A DNA stretch of 8,183 nt from PALSA-911 sp043742865 (GCA_043742865.1 JAYTXR010000064.1:1-8183); one strand, 5' to 3'; numbered from the stretch's first letter, positions 1-7,263 are shown. Notes: generated from the sequence alone by a model not told the origin. Translations and numbers: made by a program.

Positions 1-887
1 GCCATCATCGTCCACGCCAAAAACAGCGACAGACAGACCGAGCCGATCAGGTCCGATGCCGCACCGTTCAGCCGCAACCCGATCAGGCCGCCGGCGTTAC
101 GCAGCACCAGCCCCGCCAGCAGGCTCAGCAGGAAATCCGGCACGGTGACCGGGGCATCCGCGAGCATCCGGCCCAGCCACTGGCCGATCAGCACTGCCAC
201 CAGGGCGGCCGCCAGCGAGCCAATCAGCGGCACCGTGGTCACCGGCGTCTCTGCCGGTCCCATGATCACGTCGCCGTCCATGCCATCGGCCGTCGCGCCC
301 GACAGGCGGAATCGCCGGATCAGCCGCTCGGCGACCGGTCCGCCGATGACGCCGCCAAACACCAGCCCCAGCGTTGCCGAGGTCATCGTCAACCCCATAA
401 TCGCCGGTATGGCGCTCGCCTCGCCGAATTTTTCCACGTAGGCCGCGCCGGTGCCGTGGCCGCCCGCCAGCGTGATGGAGCCTGCGACCAGGCCGAGAAA
501 CGGGTGCAGGCCAAGCAACTTCGCGATCAACACACCGAGTGCGTCCTGCACCATCAGGAACGGCACCAGCGCCACCAGGAAGCGCAGCAGCCGCGGGCCG
601 CCGCGCAGCAGCCGCCGCAGATCGGAGGTCAGACCCAGGCAGGCAAAGAACAGCAGCAGCAGATCGGACTTCGCCGCGGTCGCCATCGTGATGCCTTGCC
701 CGGTCATGCGCATCAGCGCCGCGGCGGCGATCGCGAACAACACGCCCCCTACGACCGGACTCGGGATGCTGTAGCGGGCCAGCAGCCCGACGCGCTGGCT
801 GAGCAGAGTGCCCAGCAGCAGCACGACACACGCTGCCAGCAGGGAGGCCAGGGCGTCGAGGCTGATCAGATTATCCGTCATCGTCAT
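1..887 (-). CDS. gltS: Sodium/glutamate symporter GltS (C-terminus cut by window edge)
   Basis: Inner-membrane carrier that imports glutamate with sodium. The 295 visible residues align from memory with the first three-quarters of the roughly 400-residue GltS family, so about 100 C-terminal residues lie outside the window. Residues 11-31 form the first hydrophobic helix, IPSPVVGG (41-48) matches the family's IPEPVAGG, and the hallmark GSITLAGGHGTGAAY covers 136-150. IGGPVAERL (181-189) and the SLFLAW stretch near the end also fit. Many hydrophobic helices separated by short basic loops support a polytopic membrane protein. The start ATG at 887 has GAGGGA 8 bases upstream (901-896); a second in-frame ATG lies two codons later at 881. 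The gene lies downstream of kdsB-pheA on the same strand, but an IS relic of about 300 bases separates them, so it probably has its own promoter or relies on read-through. Family assignment is firm; substrate preference is inferred from the family. Confidence 0.93.
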   Translation of the reverse strand, partial: MTMTDNLISLDALASLLAACVVLLLGTLLSQRVGLLARYSIPSPVVGGVLFAIAAAALMRMTGQGITMATAAKSDLLLLFFACLGLTSDLRRLLRGGPRLLRFLVALVPFLMVQDALGVLIAKLLGLHPFLGLVAGSITLAGGHGTGAAYVEKFGEASAIPAIMGLTMTSATLGLVFGGVIGGPVAERLIRRFRLSGATADGMDGDVIMGPAETPVTTVPLIGSLAAALVAVLIGQWLGRMLADAPVTVPDFLLSLLAGLVLRNAGGLIGLRLNGAASDLIGSVCLSLFLAWTMM

Positions 888-941
888 GCCGGCAGTCCCT
901 CATGGATCCAGGCGGTTTCAAAGCCGCGATAGTTTTGAAGT

Positions 942-1180
942 TGACCCGGTTTGGTGGACCCCATCAAGCTTTCGCAGGAGGCTCCTCAAATGCTCAAAGC
1001 CCGCCCGGCTTAATTACCTGAATTCCACCGTCAGAGGGTGGATTTGGTCCGCGCTGGCCGCGATCCCAAAATCGTTTCCCGTGAGTTCGAACCGACATCG
1101 CTGTCGATCCGCGATTGGGTGGTGCGGGCCAAGCGGCGGGATGATTCCCGGGAGGAGAAGGGGGATGCCCTGGCCAGCGC
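942..1180 (+). mobile_element. Remnant of an IS3-type insertion sequence (5' end only)
   Basis: The stretch between gltS and pheA holds the start of an IS3-like element and nothing else I can identify. A possible terminal-repeat-like start, TGACCCGGTTTGGTGGACC, begins at 942. It is followed 48 bases later by the orfA start codon, which has AGGAGG at 976-981. Similarity to orfA ends near 1172, just before the pheA stop codon. No orfB, no right terminal repeat and no target duplication are visible, so most of the element has been lost. The left boundary is inferred from spacing, and the right boundary is only where recognisable protein similarity fades. It lies antisense to the flanking genes. 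Confidence 0.62.
990..1172 (+). pseudogene. Truncated IS3-family transposase OrfA with in-frame stop
   Basis: Reading from the ATG at 990 gives MLKARPA, then a TAA stop at 1011-1013. The same frame then continues with VDLVRAGRDPKIVSREFEP, TSLSIRDWVVRAKRRDD and SREEKGDAL. This closely resembles the N-terminal helix-turn-helix of IS3-type OrfA proteins, whose usual wording is RAGR-P-x-x-L-AREFEP followed by S-IRNWV. The TAA sits where relatives tend to have tyrosine, so a single TAC/TAT to TAA change is a likely cause. Beyond residue L at 1170-1172 the frame stays open to a TGA at 1209-1211, but it runs into the antisense 3' end of pheA and no longer resembles OrfA. The ribosome-binding site AGGAGG is retained 8 bases before the ATG. 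With the DNA-binding domain interrupted and the catalytic OrfB absent, this cannot encode a working transposase. The family call rests on motif recognition from memory. Confidence 0.75.
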
Positions 1181-1188
1181 CGGAAATG

Positions 1189-2040
1189 TCAGTCAGCGCT
1201 GCCTTGGGTGAGGCGGAACGGGGCGGCGGGGTAGACGCCGAGGATGCGGACTTCGGTGGAGAAGAATTGCAGTTCTTCCAAAGCCAGGCGGAGGGCGGGC
1301 TGTTCGGGATGGCCGTCCACGTCGCAGAGAAACTGGGTGGCGGAGAACTGGCCGGCCAGCATGTAGCTTTCCAATTTGGTCATATTCACGCCGTTGGTCG
1401 CGAAGCCGCCAAGCGCCTTGTACAGCGCCGCGGGCACGTTGCGGACGCGGAACACGAAGGTGGTCAGCAGGTGGGCGGTTTTCGGCTCTGGTGCCGCGGC
1501 TTGTTTGGCCATGACGTAGAAGCGCGTGGTGTTATGGGCAGCGTCCTCGACATTGGAGCGCAGAATTTCCAGGCCGTAGATCTCGGCCGCCAGCGAGGAG
1601 GCGATCGCGGCTTCTTCCGGCCGGTTCCACGCGGCCACCAGTTCCGCCGCCCCGGCGGTATCGGCTTCGACGACCGGGGCGAGGTTCAGTTCCTTCAGCA
1701 CATGGCGCACCTGGCCCAGCGCCACGGTGTGCGAATGCGCCCGCTTCAATCCGCCGATGCTGGCACCGGGGATGGCGAGCAGGCAGTGCTCCACCCGCTG
1801 GAAATGCTCGCCGATCACGAAGAGGCCGGAGCCCGGCAGAAGATGGTGGATATCCGGCACCCGGCCGGCGAGGCTGTTTTCGCAGGGCAGCATGGCGAGG
1901 CCCGCCCGGCCTTCGCGGACCGCTTCCATCGCGGTTTCGAATGATTCGCAGGGCAACGTGGCCATCCCGGGAAAGGCCGAGCGGCAGGCCAGGTCGGAAT
2001 AGGCACCGGGGACGCCCTGGAACGCGATGATGCCGCTCAT
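1189..2040 (-). CDS. pheA: Prephenate dehydratase
   Basis: Converts prephenate to phenylpyruvate with loss of water and CO2, the penultimate step of phenylalanine synthesis, in the cytoplasm. At 283 residues this is the monofunctional form, with no chorismate mutase domain in front. The catalytic domain starts at once with FQGVPGAYS (7-15) and carries CENSLAG (53-59), SHTVALGQ (103-110), DTAGAA (127-132) and the catalytic-site signature NTTRFYV (170-176). A C-terminal ACT regulatory domain follows at about 190-273, with NVPAALYKAL (201-210) and GVNMTKLESYM (217-227). The last corresponds to the phenylalanine-binding ESRP region, here written ESYM. Feedback inhibition by phenylalanine is therefore expected from the family but not shown. 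The ATG overlaps the kdsB stop as ATGA, and AAAGGA lies 8 bases upstream, indicating translational coupling. The 3' end abuts the IS relic, but the ACT domain is complete. Confidence 0.96.
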   Translation of the reverse strand: MSGIIAFQGVPGAYSDLACRSAFPGMATLPCESFETAMEAVREGRAGLAMLPCENSLAGRVPDIHHLLPGSGLFVIGEHFQRVEHCLLAIPGASIGGLKRAHSHTVALGQVRHVLKELNLAPVVEADTAGAAELVAAWNRPEEAAIASSLAAEIYGLEILRSNVEDAAHNTTRFYVMAKQAAAPEPKTAHLLTTFVFRVRNVPAALYKALGGFATNGVNMTKLESYMLAGQFSATQFLCDVDGHPEQPALRLALEELQFFSTEVRILGVYPAAPFRLTQGSAD

Positions 2041-2825
2041 GCTGTTGGTCCTTTGGGGGCAAGCCGGTCGCGCGCGCGCCGGGGATCCATCAGGTCGCGC
2101 GCACGCTCCAGATCCGCCGGCGTGTCGACGCCGAACGGGCCGTGCTCGATCCGGGCGCAGACGATGCGCATGCCGTCTTCCAGCGCGCGCAGCTGTTCGA
2201 GTTTTTCGCGCCGCTCCAGCGGGCTTTCCGGCAGCGAGACGAAACGCGCCAGCGCCGCCCGGCGAAAGGCATAGATGCCGATATGGTGCCAGCGCGGGCC
2301 GTCCCCCCAGGGTATCGGGGCGCGGGAGAAATACAGTGCCGGGGAGGTCGCGCGGCCGCGTTCGAACACGCAGGCGGCCTTGACGACCGATGGGGTGTTC
2401 GCTTCCTCCTCACTGAGGATCGGCGCCACCAGGGTGGCAATGTCGGTGCGGGGGTCCAGCAGCGGGGTGATGACGGCGCGCAGCTGGTCGGCAGTGATGG
2501 TAGGGAAATCGCCTTGCAGGTTCACCACCACGTCGTGCCTGCCCTGCGGATCCAGGCTCGCCAGCGCGGCGTGCACGCGGTCAGAGCCGGACGGCAAGGA
2601 CGGGTCCGTCAGGATGGCGATGGCGCCGGCGGCGCGGACCGCCTGCGCGATCTCCGGTTCGGCACAGGCCACCGCGACGGGGCCGATCCCGGCCTCCTGG
2701 GCGCGGCGCAGCACGTGCACGATCATCGGAATGCCGTGAATATCCGCCAACGGCTTGCCCGGCAATCGGGTGGAGGCCATACGGGACGGGATGATCACGA
2801 TTGGGTTGAGATTGGGCGGAGTCAA
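2037..2825 (-). CDS. kdsB: 3-deoxy-manno-octulosonate cytidylyltransferase (CMP-KDO synthetase)
   Basis: Activates KDO with CTP to CMP-KDO for the inner core of lipopolysaccharide; cytoplasmic. From the TTG chosen here the protein has 262 residues, close to the family's usual 245-255. The N-terminal nucleotide-binding signature is IIPSRMASTRLPGKPLADI (11-29). It is followed by SGSDR (79-83), the metal/CTP-binding NLQGDFPTI (102-110), FSRAPIPW (166-173), HIGIYAFRR (181-189), LEQLRALE (209-216) and GVDTPADLERAR (232-243). The frame stays open upstream to another TTG at 2945, but those 40 extra residues are Pro/Ser/Arg-rich and lie before where KdsB proteins normally begin. A GTG at 2798 would give 253 residues. 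None of the three starts has a convincing ribosome-binding site, so the start is uncertain while the family is not. The stop overlaps the pheA start by 4 bases, making kdsB-pheA one operon. Confidence 0.94.
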   Translation of the reverse strand: MTPPNLNPIVIIPSRMASTRLPGKPLADIHGIPMIVHVLRRAQEAGIGPVAVACAEPEIAQAVRAAGAIAILTDPSLPSGSDRVHAALASLDPQGRHDVVVNLQGDFPTITADQLRAVITPLLDPRTDIATLVAPILSEEEANTPSVVKAACVFERGRATSPALYFSRAPIPWGDGPRWHHIGIYAFRRAALARFVSLPESPLERREKLEQLRALEDGMRIVCARIEHGPFGVDTPADLERARDLMDPRRARDRLAPKGPTA

Positions 2826-2998
2826 TTTGGGGAGCTCGCCAGAATTGTGGTTGCGGGGGCTTGTGGTCGAAGGCGATGACTTGATGGAGGGTGGCGGCTT
2901 GCCTATGGTGCGGCGCACATTAGGTAGGCCCCGGTTCCCGTGCAACGCTGCACGTTCTGCCGTTTCGTTCAGCTCGTTGCCCGGAGAAGTCTCGTCCT
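2826..2998. promoter_or_regulatory. Divergent intergenic region between kdsB and the cytochrome c gene
   Basis: About 170 bases separate two genes transcribed away from each other, so promoters in both directions must lie here or overlap the ends. On the plus strand, TTGATG (2881-2886) and TATGGT (2904-2909) are 17 bases apart and make a weak sigma-70-like pair for the cytochrome c unit. On the minus strand, TTGCAC starting at 2945 and TAATGT, 17 bases further, form an even weaker pair toward kdsB. If the latter is real, the long kdsB start at 2945 is excluded. Each site matches only part of the consensus, and no clear operator palindrome was seen. Confidence 0.25.
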
Positions 2999-3535
2999 AT
3001 GGACAGCATGCAAATCAACAAGGCGATCGCCGCGTTCCTGGTCGTCGGGATCGCGTTTTTCGTTACCGGCCTGATCGGCGACCAGGCGGTTCGCGTCCAC
3101 CGGTTGGCGCACACGGTATTGAAGATCGAGGAGGCCGCCGCCCCGGCCGCTACCGGCGGCGCCAAAGACGAGCTGACACCGATCGGACCGCTGCTCGCCG
3201 CCGCCGATCCGGCCGCCGGTGAGGGGCTGGCCAAGAAGCTGTGCAGCGCCTGCCACTCCTTCACCGATGGCGGCAAGGCTGGCGTCGGGCCCAATTTATA
3301 CAGCGTGGTCGGCGCCAAGCACGGGCATATGGAGGGCTTCAACTACTCCGACGGGCTGAAGGCAAAGGCCGGCCCCTGGAATTTTGACGAGCTGAACGCC
3401 TGGCTGAAGAAGCCGGCCGCCTATGTCCCGGGCACCCGCATGGCGTTCGCCGGGATCAACAACGACAAGCAGCGCGCCGATGTGATCGATTATCTGCGCA
3501 CCCTGTCGAAATCGCCGGAGCCGCTGCCGAAATAG
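2999..3535 (+). CDS. Membrane-anchored class I c-type cytochrome (CycM-like)
   Basis: A 178-residue electron carrier facing the periplasm. Residues 8-27 form one hydrophobic segment that reads as an uncleaved signal anchor. A flexible Ala/Pro-rich linker follows (about 45-75), then a single cytochrome c domain (about 72-171). Heme attachment is CSACH at 82-86. The distal methionine ligand is most likely M148 in PGTRMAF, the usual PGTKM motif of mitochondrial-type cytochromes c. VGPNLYSVVG (96-105) and the C-terminal RADVIDYLRTL (159-169) fit the same fold. Anchored cytochromes of this layout, such as CycM, typically pass electrons from the bc1 complex to an aa3-type oxidase; that role is inferred. 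The ATG at 2999 has GGAGA 11 bases upstream (2983-2987); a second ATG at 3008 is less well placed. It is the first gene of the rightward unit, and hisN starts 7 bases after its stop. Heme attachment would require the Ccm system encoded elsewhere. Confidence 0.92.
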   Translation: MDSMQINKAIAAFLVVGIAFFVTGLIGDQAVRVHRLAHTVLKIEEAAAPAATGGAKDELTPIGPLLAAADPAAGEGLAKKLCSACHSFTDGGKAGVGPNLYSVVGAKHGHMEGFNYSDGLKAKAGPWNFDELNAWLKKPAAYVPGTRMAFAGINNDKQRADVIDYLRTLSKSPEPLPK

Positions 3536-3542
3536 CCAGAAG

Positions 3543-4349
3543 ATGCGCGCCGAGGTGACCCAGGCGGAGATGGACCGGCTGGTCGCCGCCGCGGTGGCCG
3601 CCGCGGATGTGGCCGGTGCTGTAATCCGGCCGTTCTTCCGCGCGGGACTGGAGTCGGAGACCAAGGACGATCGCAGCCCGGTGACGGTTGCAGACCGCAC
3701 CGCCGAGCAGGCGATGCGCGCGGTGCTGTCCCAGCGATTTCCCGCGCATGGCATATTGGGCGAGGAATTCGGCCTGGACCGGCCGGAGTCGCGACTGCGC
3801 TGGGTGCTCGACCCGATCGACGGCACCCGCGCCTTCATCACCGGGCGCCCGGTATTCGGTACGCTGATCGGGCTGCTGGATGGCGACACGCCGATGCTCG
3901 GCATCATCGACCAGCCGGTGACCGGCGAGCGTTGGATCGGCTGCGCTGGCCGGCCTACACGGTTCACCGGAAAGTTTGGCGGGCAAGCCGGCACCAGGCG
4001 CTGCTCCAGCGTGGACCAGGCGGAACTGTCCTGCACCTCGCCGGAGATGTTCGGCGCGGACCTGCCGCGCTGGCAAAACTTGGCGGCGCGAACCAAGCGG
4101 AATTCCTTCGGCGGCGATGCCTATGCCTATGGGCTGCTCGCGCTGGGGCAGATCGACATCATCGCCGAGGCGGATTTGAAAATCTGGGACTGGGTGGCGC
4201 TGACCCCGGTGATCGAGGGCGCCGGCGGACGGATCACCGACTGGTCGGGGCAGCTTCTGGCGGCGAATGGCGATGGGCGGGTGCTGGCGGTGGGCGATCC
4301 CGGGCTGCTGGAACAGGCCATTTCATTGCTGGCGGAGCAGCCAGGATGA
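3543..4349 (+). CDS. hisN: Histidinol-phosphatase, inositol monophosphatase family (HisN)
   Basis: Predicted to hydrolyse L-histidinol phosphate to histidinol in histidine synthesis, using Mg2+. The 268-residue protein has the full inositol-monophosphatase metal site: GEE at 73-75, DPIDGT at 90-95 and WDW at 215-217, whose aspartate is the third metal ligand. The stretches RAFITGRPVFGTLIGLL (96-112), IIDQPVTGERWIG (121-133), LSCTSPEMF (162-170) and GGDAYAYGLLALG (190-202) are typical of the HisN branch rather than of SuhB or CysQ. A phosphatase of another small substrate cannot be excluded from sequence alone. The ATG at 3543 has only a weak upstream AGAAG. The in-frame ATG at 3570 (residue 10) has GAGGTGA about 12 bases before it and matches where many relatives begin, so the true protein may be 9 residues shorter. 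It lies 7 bases after the cytochrome gene and overlaps yejA by 4 bases. Confidence 0.9.
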   Translation: MRAEVTQAEMDRLVAAAVAAADVAGAVIRPFFRAGLESETKDDRSPVTVADRTAEQAMRAVLSQRFPAHGILGEEFGLDRPESRLRWVLDPIDGTRAFITGRPVFGTLIGLLDGDTPMLGIIDQPVTGERWIGCAGRPTRFTGKFGGQAGTRRCSSVDQAELSCTSPEMFGADLPRWQNLAARTKRNSFGGDAYAYGLLALGQIDIIAEADLKIWDWVALTPVIEGAGGRITDWSGQLLAANGDGRVLAVGDPGLLEQAISLLAEQPG

Positions 4350-6181
4350 CATCAACCCGCCGTGCCGTCTTGCAGCTTCTGGCATCGCTGCCGCTGGCGA
4401 AGGCAGCGCGGGCGGCGGCGGCGGCGGTTACCCGCACCCATGCTTTCTCGGTGCTGGGAACGCCAGCCTTGCCCGCCGATTTTCCCTGGTTTCCCTATGT
4501 GAACCCCGAGGCGCCGAAGGGCGGGCAAATCGTGCTGTCTTCGGTCGGCACCTTCGACAGCTTCAACCCGTTCATTCTTCGCGGCAGCGCCGCCGATATC
4601 ACGCGGGTCTACGACACGCTGCTGCGCGCCTCGGCCGACGAGAACAACGCCGCCTATGGCCATCTGGCGGCGGCGATCGAGCTGCCCGAAGACCGCAAAT
4701 GGGTGGCCTTCGAGCTGCGGCCGGAGGCACGGTTTCACGACGGCCAGCCCGTCACCGCCGAGGACGTGGCCTGGACGTTCAACACGCTGCGCGAGAAAGG
4801 CCGGCCGTTCTACCGGCAATATTATGCCGACATCGCCGATGTGGCGGTCGAAGGCAGGTTGCGCGTGGTGTTCCATTTCAAGACCAACCGCAATCGGGAA
4901 TTGCCCATGATCCTGGGCGAGATGGCGGTGCTGCCGAAGCATTGGTGGGACAGCCGGGATTTCGCCAAGCCGCTGACAGAGCCGCCGCTGGGCTCGGGGC
5001 CGTATCGGGTGGGGAAATTCGAGTTCGGCCGTTCGGTCGCCTATGAGCGCGTGGCGGATTGGTGGGCGCGCGACCGCCCGACCGGCAAGGGGCTGAGCAA
5101 TTTCGATGTCATGCGGACCGAGTATTTCCGCGACGCCACGGTGGCGCTGGAGTCCTTCAAGGCCGGGCAGATCGATTTCCGCCAGGAAAATATCGCCAAG
5201 CAATGGGCCACTGCCTATGACTTCCCCGCGGTGCAGAAGGGGTTGGTGAAAAAGGAAGAAATCCGCCACCATCTGCCGACCGGGATGCAGGGCTTCGCGT
5301 TCAACACCCGCCGCCCGGTGTTCAATGATGTGCGTGTCCGCCAGGCGCTGGCCTGGGCTTACGACTTCGAATGGGCCAACAAGAACCTGTTCTACGGCGC
5401 CTATACCCGCACGAAATCCTATTACAGCAACAGCGATCTGGCATCCTCGGGACTGCCGGAGGGCGGCGAGCTGGCGGTGCTGGAGGGGTTTCGCGACAAG
5501 CTGCCGCCTGCGGTCTTTACCGAACCGTTCAATCTGCCGGTAACCGACGGGTCGGGCAACAACCGCGACGAGTTGCGCGTCGCACTCGGGCTGCTGAAGC
5601 AGGCCGGCTACGAGGTTCGCGACCGCCGCCTGATCGGACCCGACGGCAAACAGATGAGCTTCGAGCTGCTGCTGGACGCACCGGCGTTCGAGCGGGTGGC
5701 GCTGCCCTATGTCGAGACCCTGAAAAAACTCGGCATCGAAACCCGCGTGCGCACCGTCGACGGGGCGCAGTATCAGCGGCTGATGGATGGTTTTGATTTC
5801 GACATGGCTGTGATGGTGTTCGGCGAGAGCACCAATCCCGGCAACGAACAGCTGGGCTATTGGAGCTGTGCTTCCGGCCGCCAGGAAGGCGGCGACAACG
5901 TGATCGGCATCTGCGACCCCGTGGTGGACGCGCTGGTCGGTCAGCTGATCGCCGTCGACAGCCAGCAGGCGCAGCTGGACGCCGCGCATGCTCTGGATCG
6001 CGTGCTGCTCCATGGCTGGTACGTGGTGCCGCATTGGCATACGCAATCCGCCAAACTGGCGTTCTGGGACCGTTTCGCGCGTCCCCCAGTGGCCATCCGC
6101 ACCGGCTTCGTGCTGGACGATTGGTGGGTTGAGCCGGCGCGCTCCGCGGTGGTGGAGGCCGCCCGGCGTGGCGGGAATTAA
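4346..6181 (+). CDS. yejA: Peptide ABC transporter substrate-binding protein (YejA-like)
   Basis: Periplasmic binding protein that captures peptides for the YejBEF importer. It has 611 residues, close to the 604 of E. coli YejA. The N-terminus, TRRAVLQLLASLPLAKAARA, is a signal peptide with two adjacent arginines before a hydrophobic run, possibly a Tat signal; mature protein probably begins near residue 24-28. The mature start HAFSVLGTPALPADFPWF (32-49) followed by YVNPEAPKGG (51-60) is a YejA hallmark. The family 5 solute-binding signature FHDGQPVTAEDVAWTFNTL spans 130-148. The ATG at 4346 overlaps the hisN stop as ATGA and has GGAG 8 bases upstream (4334-4337). The frame is open further upstream, but that part lies inside hisN and lacks similarity. 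In enterobacteria Yej imports microcin C, and Yej mutants of Salmonella and Brucella are sensitive to antimicrobial peptides; the natural ligand here is unknown. One nearby copy is visible. Confidence 0.93.
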   Translation: MTSTRRAVLQLLASLPLAKAARAAAAAVTRTHAFSVLGTPALPADFPWFPYVNPEAPKGGQIVLSSVGTFDSFNPFILRGSAADITRVYDTLLRASADENNAAYGHLAAAIELPEDRKWVAFELRPEARFHDGQPVTAEDVAWTFNTLREKGRPFYRQYYADIADVAVEGRLRVVFHFKTNRNRELPMILGEMAVLPKHWWDSRDFAKPLTEPPLGSGPYRVGKFEFGRSVAYERVADWWARDRPTGKGLSNFDVMRTEYFRDATVALESFKAGQIDFRQENIAKQWATAYDFPAVQKGLVKKEEIRHHLPTGMQGFAFNTRRPVFNDVRVRQALAWAYDFEWANKNLFYGAYTRTKSYYSNSDLASSGLPEGGELAVLEGFRDKLPPAVFTEPFNLPVTDGSGNNRDELRVALGLLKQAGYEVRDRRLIGPDGKQMSFELLLDAPAFERVALPYVETLKKLGIETRVRTVDGAQYQRLMDGFDFDMAVMVFGESTNPGNEQLGYWSCASGRQEGGDNVIGICDPVVDALVGQLIAVDSQQAQLDAAHALDRVLLHGWYVVPHWHTQSAKLAFWDRFARPPVAIRTGFVLDDWWVEPARSAVVEAARRGGN

Positions 6182-7257
6182 TGACGGCGTATCTGCTGCG
6201 CCGCCTGCTGCTGGTGATCCCGACCTTGATCGGCATCGTCGCGATCAATTTCGCCGTGGTGCAGTTCGCCCCCGGCGGCCCGGTCGAGCAGATGATCGCC
6301 GAACTGCGCGGCAAGGGCGAAATTGCCGGACGGCTGACCAACGCGGGCGCCGGCGAAGCGTCGGCGCCAAGCTCCGATTCCAGCTATCGCGGCGCACGCG
6401 GGCTGGACCCGGCGGTGGTGGCCGATATCCGAAAGATGTTCGGCTTCGACAAACCGCCGCTGACGCGGTTTCTGGACATGCTGCGCAACTACGCCAGTTT
6501 CGATTTCGGGCGTAGTTTCTTTCGTGACCAGACCGTGTTGCACCTGATCGTGCAAAAAATGCCGGTGTCGATATCGATCGGGTTGTGGTCGACGTTGCTG
6601 GTGTATCTGATTTCGATCCCCCTCGGCATCGCCAAGGCAGTGCGCGACGGCAGCCGGTTCGATCTAGTGTCCTCGGCGGTGGTGCTGATCGGCTATGCCC
6701 TTCCCGGCTTCCTGGTCGCCATCCTGCTGGTGATCCTGTTCGCCGGAGGGTCTTTCGTGCAGTGGTTCCCATTACGCGGACTGACCAGCTCGGGGGCGGA
6801 AAGCTGGGGATGGCCGGCACGGATCGCCGATTACGCCTGGCATATGGTGCTGCCGACGATCGCGCTGATCGCCGGCGGGTTCGCCAGCCTGACCATGCTG
6901 ACCAAGAACAGCTTTCTGGAGGAAATCCGCAAGCAATACGTGACCACCGCGCGCGCCAAGGGCGCCAGCGAAACCCGGGTGCTGTATGGCCATATTTTTA
7001 GAAATGCCATGCTGCTGGTGGTGGCGGGGTTTCCGGCCGCGTTCATTGGGATCGTATTCTCCTCCTCGTTGCTGGTGGAGATCGTGTTCTCGCTGGACGG
7101 ATTAGGCCTGCTGGGCTTTGAATCGGCCATACGGCGCGACTACCCGGTGATGTTCGGAACGTTGTTCATCTTCACGCTGCTGGGTCTGGTCATGCAGATC
7201 GTCGGCGACATGATGTACACGCTGGTCGACCCCCGCATCGACTTCGAAAGCCGGTGA
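6181..7257 (+). CDS. yejB: Peptide ABC transporter permease YejB
   Basis: One of two membrane subunits forming the channel of the Yej peptide importer, 358 residues and close to the usual family length. Residues 5-29 make the first helix (YLLRRLLLVIPTLIGIVAINF), followed by the conserved FAPGGPVEQ (29-37). A charged periplasmic region at about 40-115 is long for generic DppB-type permeases but typical of YejB. Further helices lie at about 130-152, 163-192, 219-240, 276-300 and 322-345. The EAA loop that docks to the ATPase is RKQYVTTARAKGASETRVLYGHIFRNA (250-276), with the invariant glycine at 261. The ATG shares its first base with the yejA stop (TAATG), so translation is probably coupled; the upstream GGGA lies close, only about 4 bases away. 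It is followed by yejE. Confidence 0.95.
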   Translation: MTAYLLRRLLLVIPTLIGIVAINFAVVQFAPGGPVEQMIAELRGKGEIAGRLTNAGAGEASAPSSDSSYRGARGLDPAVVADIRKMFGFDKPPLTRFLDMLRNYASFDFGRSFFRDQTVLHLIVQKMPVSISIGLWSTLLVYLISIPLGIAKAVRDGSRFDLVSSAVVLIGYALPGFLVAILLVILFAGGSFVQWFPLRGLTSSGAESWGWPARIADYAWHMVLPTIALIAGGFASLTMLTKNSFLEEIRKQYVTTARAKGASETRVLYGHIFRNAMLLVVAGFPAAFIGIVFSSSLLVEIVFSLDGLGLLGFESAIRRDYPVMFGTLFIFTLLGLVMQIVGDMMYTLVDPRIDFESR

Positions 7258-7263
7258 GCAGAA

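Noticed and set aside
97..831. A 244-codon minus-strand open frame overlapping gltS
   Set aside because: It is out of frame with gltS on the same strand and encodes Arg/Ala/Gly-rich sequence typical of a shifted frame; the GltS frame carries the conserved motifs.
910..930. Small imperfect hairpin (GCGGTTT...AAAGCCGC) upstream of gltS, considered as a terminator or operator
   Set aside because: The stem is short with a bulge, leaves almost no loop, and has no run of T at a sensible position for a neighbouring gene.
808..1944. A 378-codon plus-strand open frame spanning the IS relic and antisense to pheA
   Set aside because: It covers unrelated sequence types in one frame, has no family similarity, and runs opposite a clear prephenate dehydratase gene.
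3932..4345. Upstream extension of the yejA frame
   Set aside because: This part lies inside hisN in another frame and gives Arg-rich sequence without similarity. The ATG at 4346 has a ribosome-binding site and a signal peptide directly after it.
4352..6046. A 564-codon open frame on the minus strand opposite yejA
   Set aside because: It is fully antisense to a gene with strong YejA similarity, its product is low-complexity His/Gln/Arg/Ala-rich with no recognisable motif, and such frames arise readily from GC-rich codon use.
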